From: Chlamydiota bacterium
GTDB lineage: Bacteria > Auribacterota > UBA3054 > B51-G9
DNA length: 6,464 nucleotides
NCBI GenBank assembly: GCA_030596365.1
Contig: JAUVKG010000163.1
Location: 1-6,464 of the forward strand
Reading direction: 5' to 3'
Shown here: one piece after another, positions 6,393-6,464 of the stretch
Layout of the letters: each line of letters starts with the position of its first letter
Position numbering within the stretch: position 1 is the stretch's first letter
Translations under genes and position numbers: made by a program
The notes under the pieces: generated by a model
The model's database searches: none
Seen by the model: the letters and a program-made list of their open reading frames with translations, nothing else
What the model was told of the DNA's origin: nothing

Positions 6393-6421
6393 ATTTTATC
6401 AAAATATCGTTATAAGGTCAA
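6393..6421 (-). promoter_or_regulatory. Predicted sigma70-type promoter of the large TPR gene
   Basis: On the minus strand TTGACC (6421-6416) and TAAAAT (6398-6393) are 17 bases apart, and TGA precedes the -10 hexamer as in an extended -10 element. Transcription would start near 6387, about 87 bases before the ATG and within the right arm of the palindrome at 6342-6389. This is the best promoter match in the window. Confidence 0.6.
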
Positions 6422-6433
6422 GAGGAGGAAATC

Positions 6434-6464
6434 AGTTATCAGTAATTGGTTATTAGTTATCAGT
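6434..6464 (+). repeat. Degenerate heptamer tandem repeat, cut by the window edge
   Basis: Four 7-base units, AGTTATC, AGTAATT, GGTTATT and AGTTATC, are followed by AGT at the edge. The register is continuous with two to three changes in the inner units. Short GTTATC/AGTAATT-type heptamer arrays are common between genes in several phyla. The array probably continues beyond the window. Confidence 0.75.

Noticed and set aside
6172..6402. Minus-strand open frame of 76 codons overlapping the start of the large TPR gene
   Set aside because: It overlaps the signal-peptide region of the TPR gene in another frame, runs through the palindrome at 6342-6389, and its product shows no recognisable motif.
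6422..6430. GAGGAGGAA on the plus strand resembling a ribosome binding site
   Set aside because: No start codon follows at a suitable distance before the window edge; a heptamer repeat follows instead.
6434..6464. Start of a CRISPR array
   Set aside because: The units are only 7 bases, contiguous and degenerate, with no spacers; this is a simple tandem heptamer repeat.

Overview
The window is an AT-rich stretch of a bacterial chromosome in which every convincing gene lies on the minus strand. Transcription therefore runs from the right edge to the left edge. In that order the genes are: a 912-residue exported TPR protein (6299-3561), a 370-residue AAA/archaeal-type ATPase (3350-2238), a 295-residue exported TPR protein with a GTG start (2187-1300), an ExbB/TolQ/MotA-type proton channel with its own signal peptide (1169-258), and the first 64 codons of an ExbD/TolR protein that runs off the left edge (194-1).

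The combination of exported TPR proteins, ExbB carrying a cleavable signal peptide, and ExbD points to a Gram-negative (two-membrane) bacterium. The style of cluster is one I associate with PVC-superphylum lineages such as Lentisphaerota or Kiritimatiellota. That placement is an impression from gene order and composition, not a proven assignment. The likely theme is an Exb/Tol-like energised trans-envelope complex: ExbB-ExbD would use the proton gradient, and the TPR proteins would be periplasmic or outer-membrane-associated scaffolds. The ATPase does not obviously belong to this theme. It has its own good sigma70-like promoter and a 22-bp operator-like palindrome, so it looks like an accessory gene set between the two TPR genes.

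The intergenic spaces are unusually rich in short dispersed repeats. One is a 27-bp element built from CACGAA units, found just upstream of exbD and again across the start of the second TPR gene. A second is a roughly 20-bp ACCACATAAG element, present twice as an inverted pair and once singly. There is also a 15-bp-arm palindrome just downstream of a strong promoter before the large TPR gene, and a degenerate heptamer array at the right edge. The CACGAA repeat supplies the only plausible start codons for the second TPR gene that keep its signal peptide. No RNA genes, CRISPR arrays, transposase genes or intact insertion sequences were seen. No gap between genes exceeds about 210 bases.
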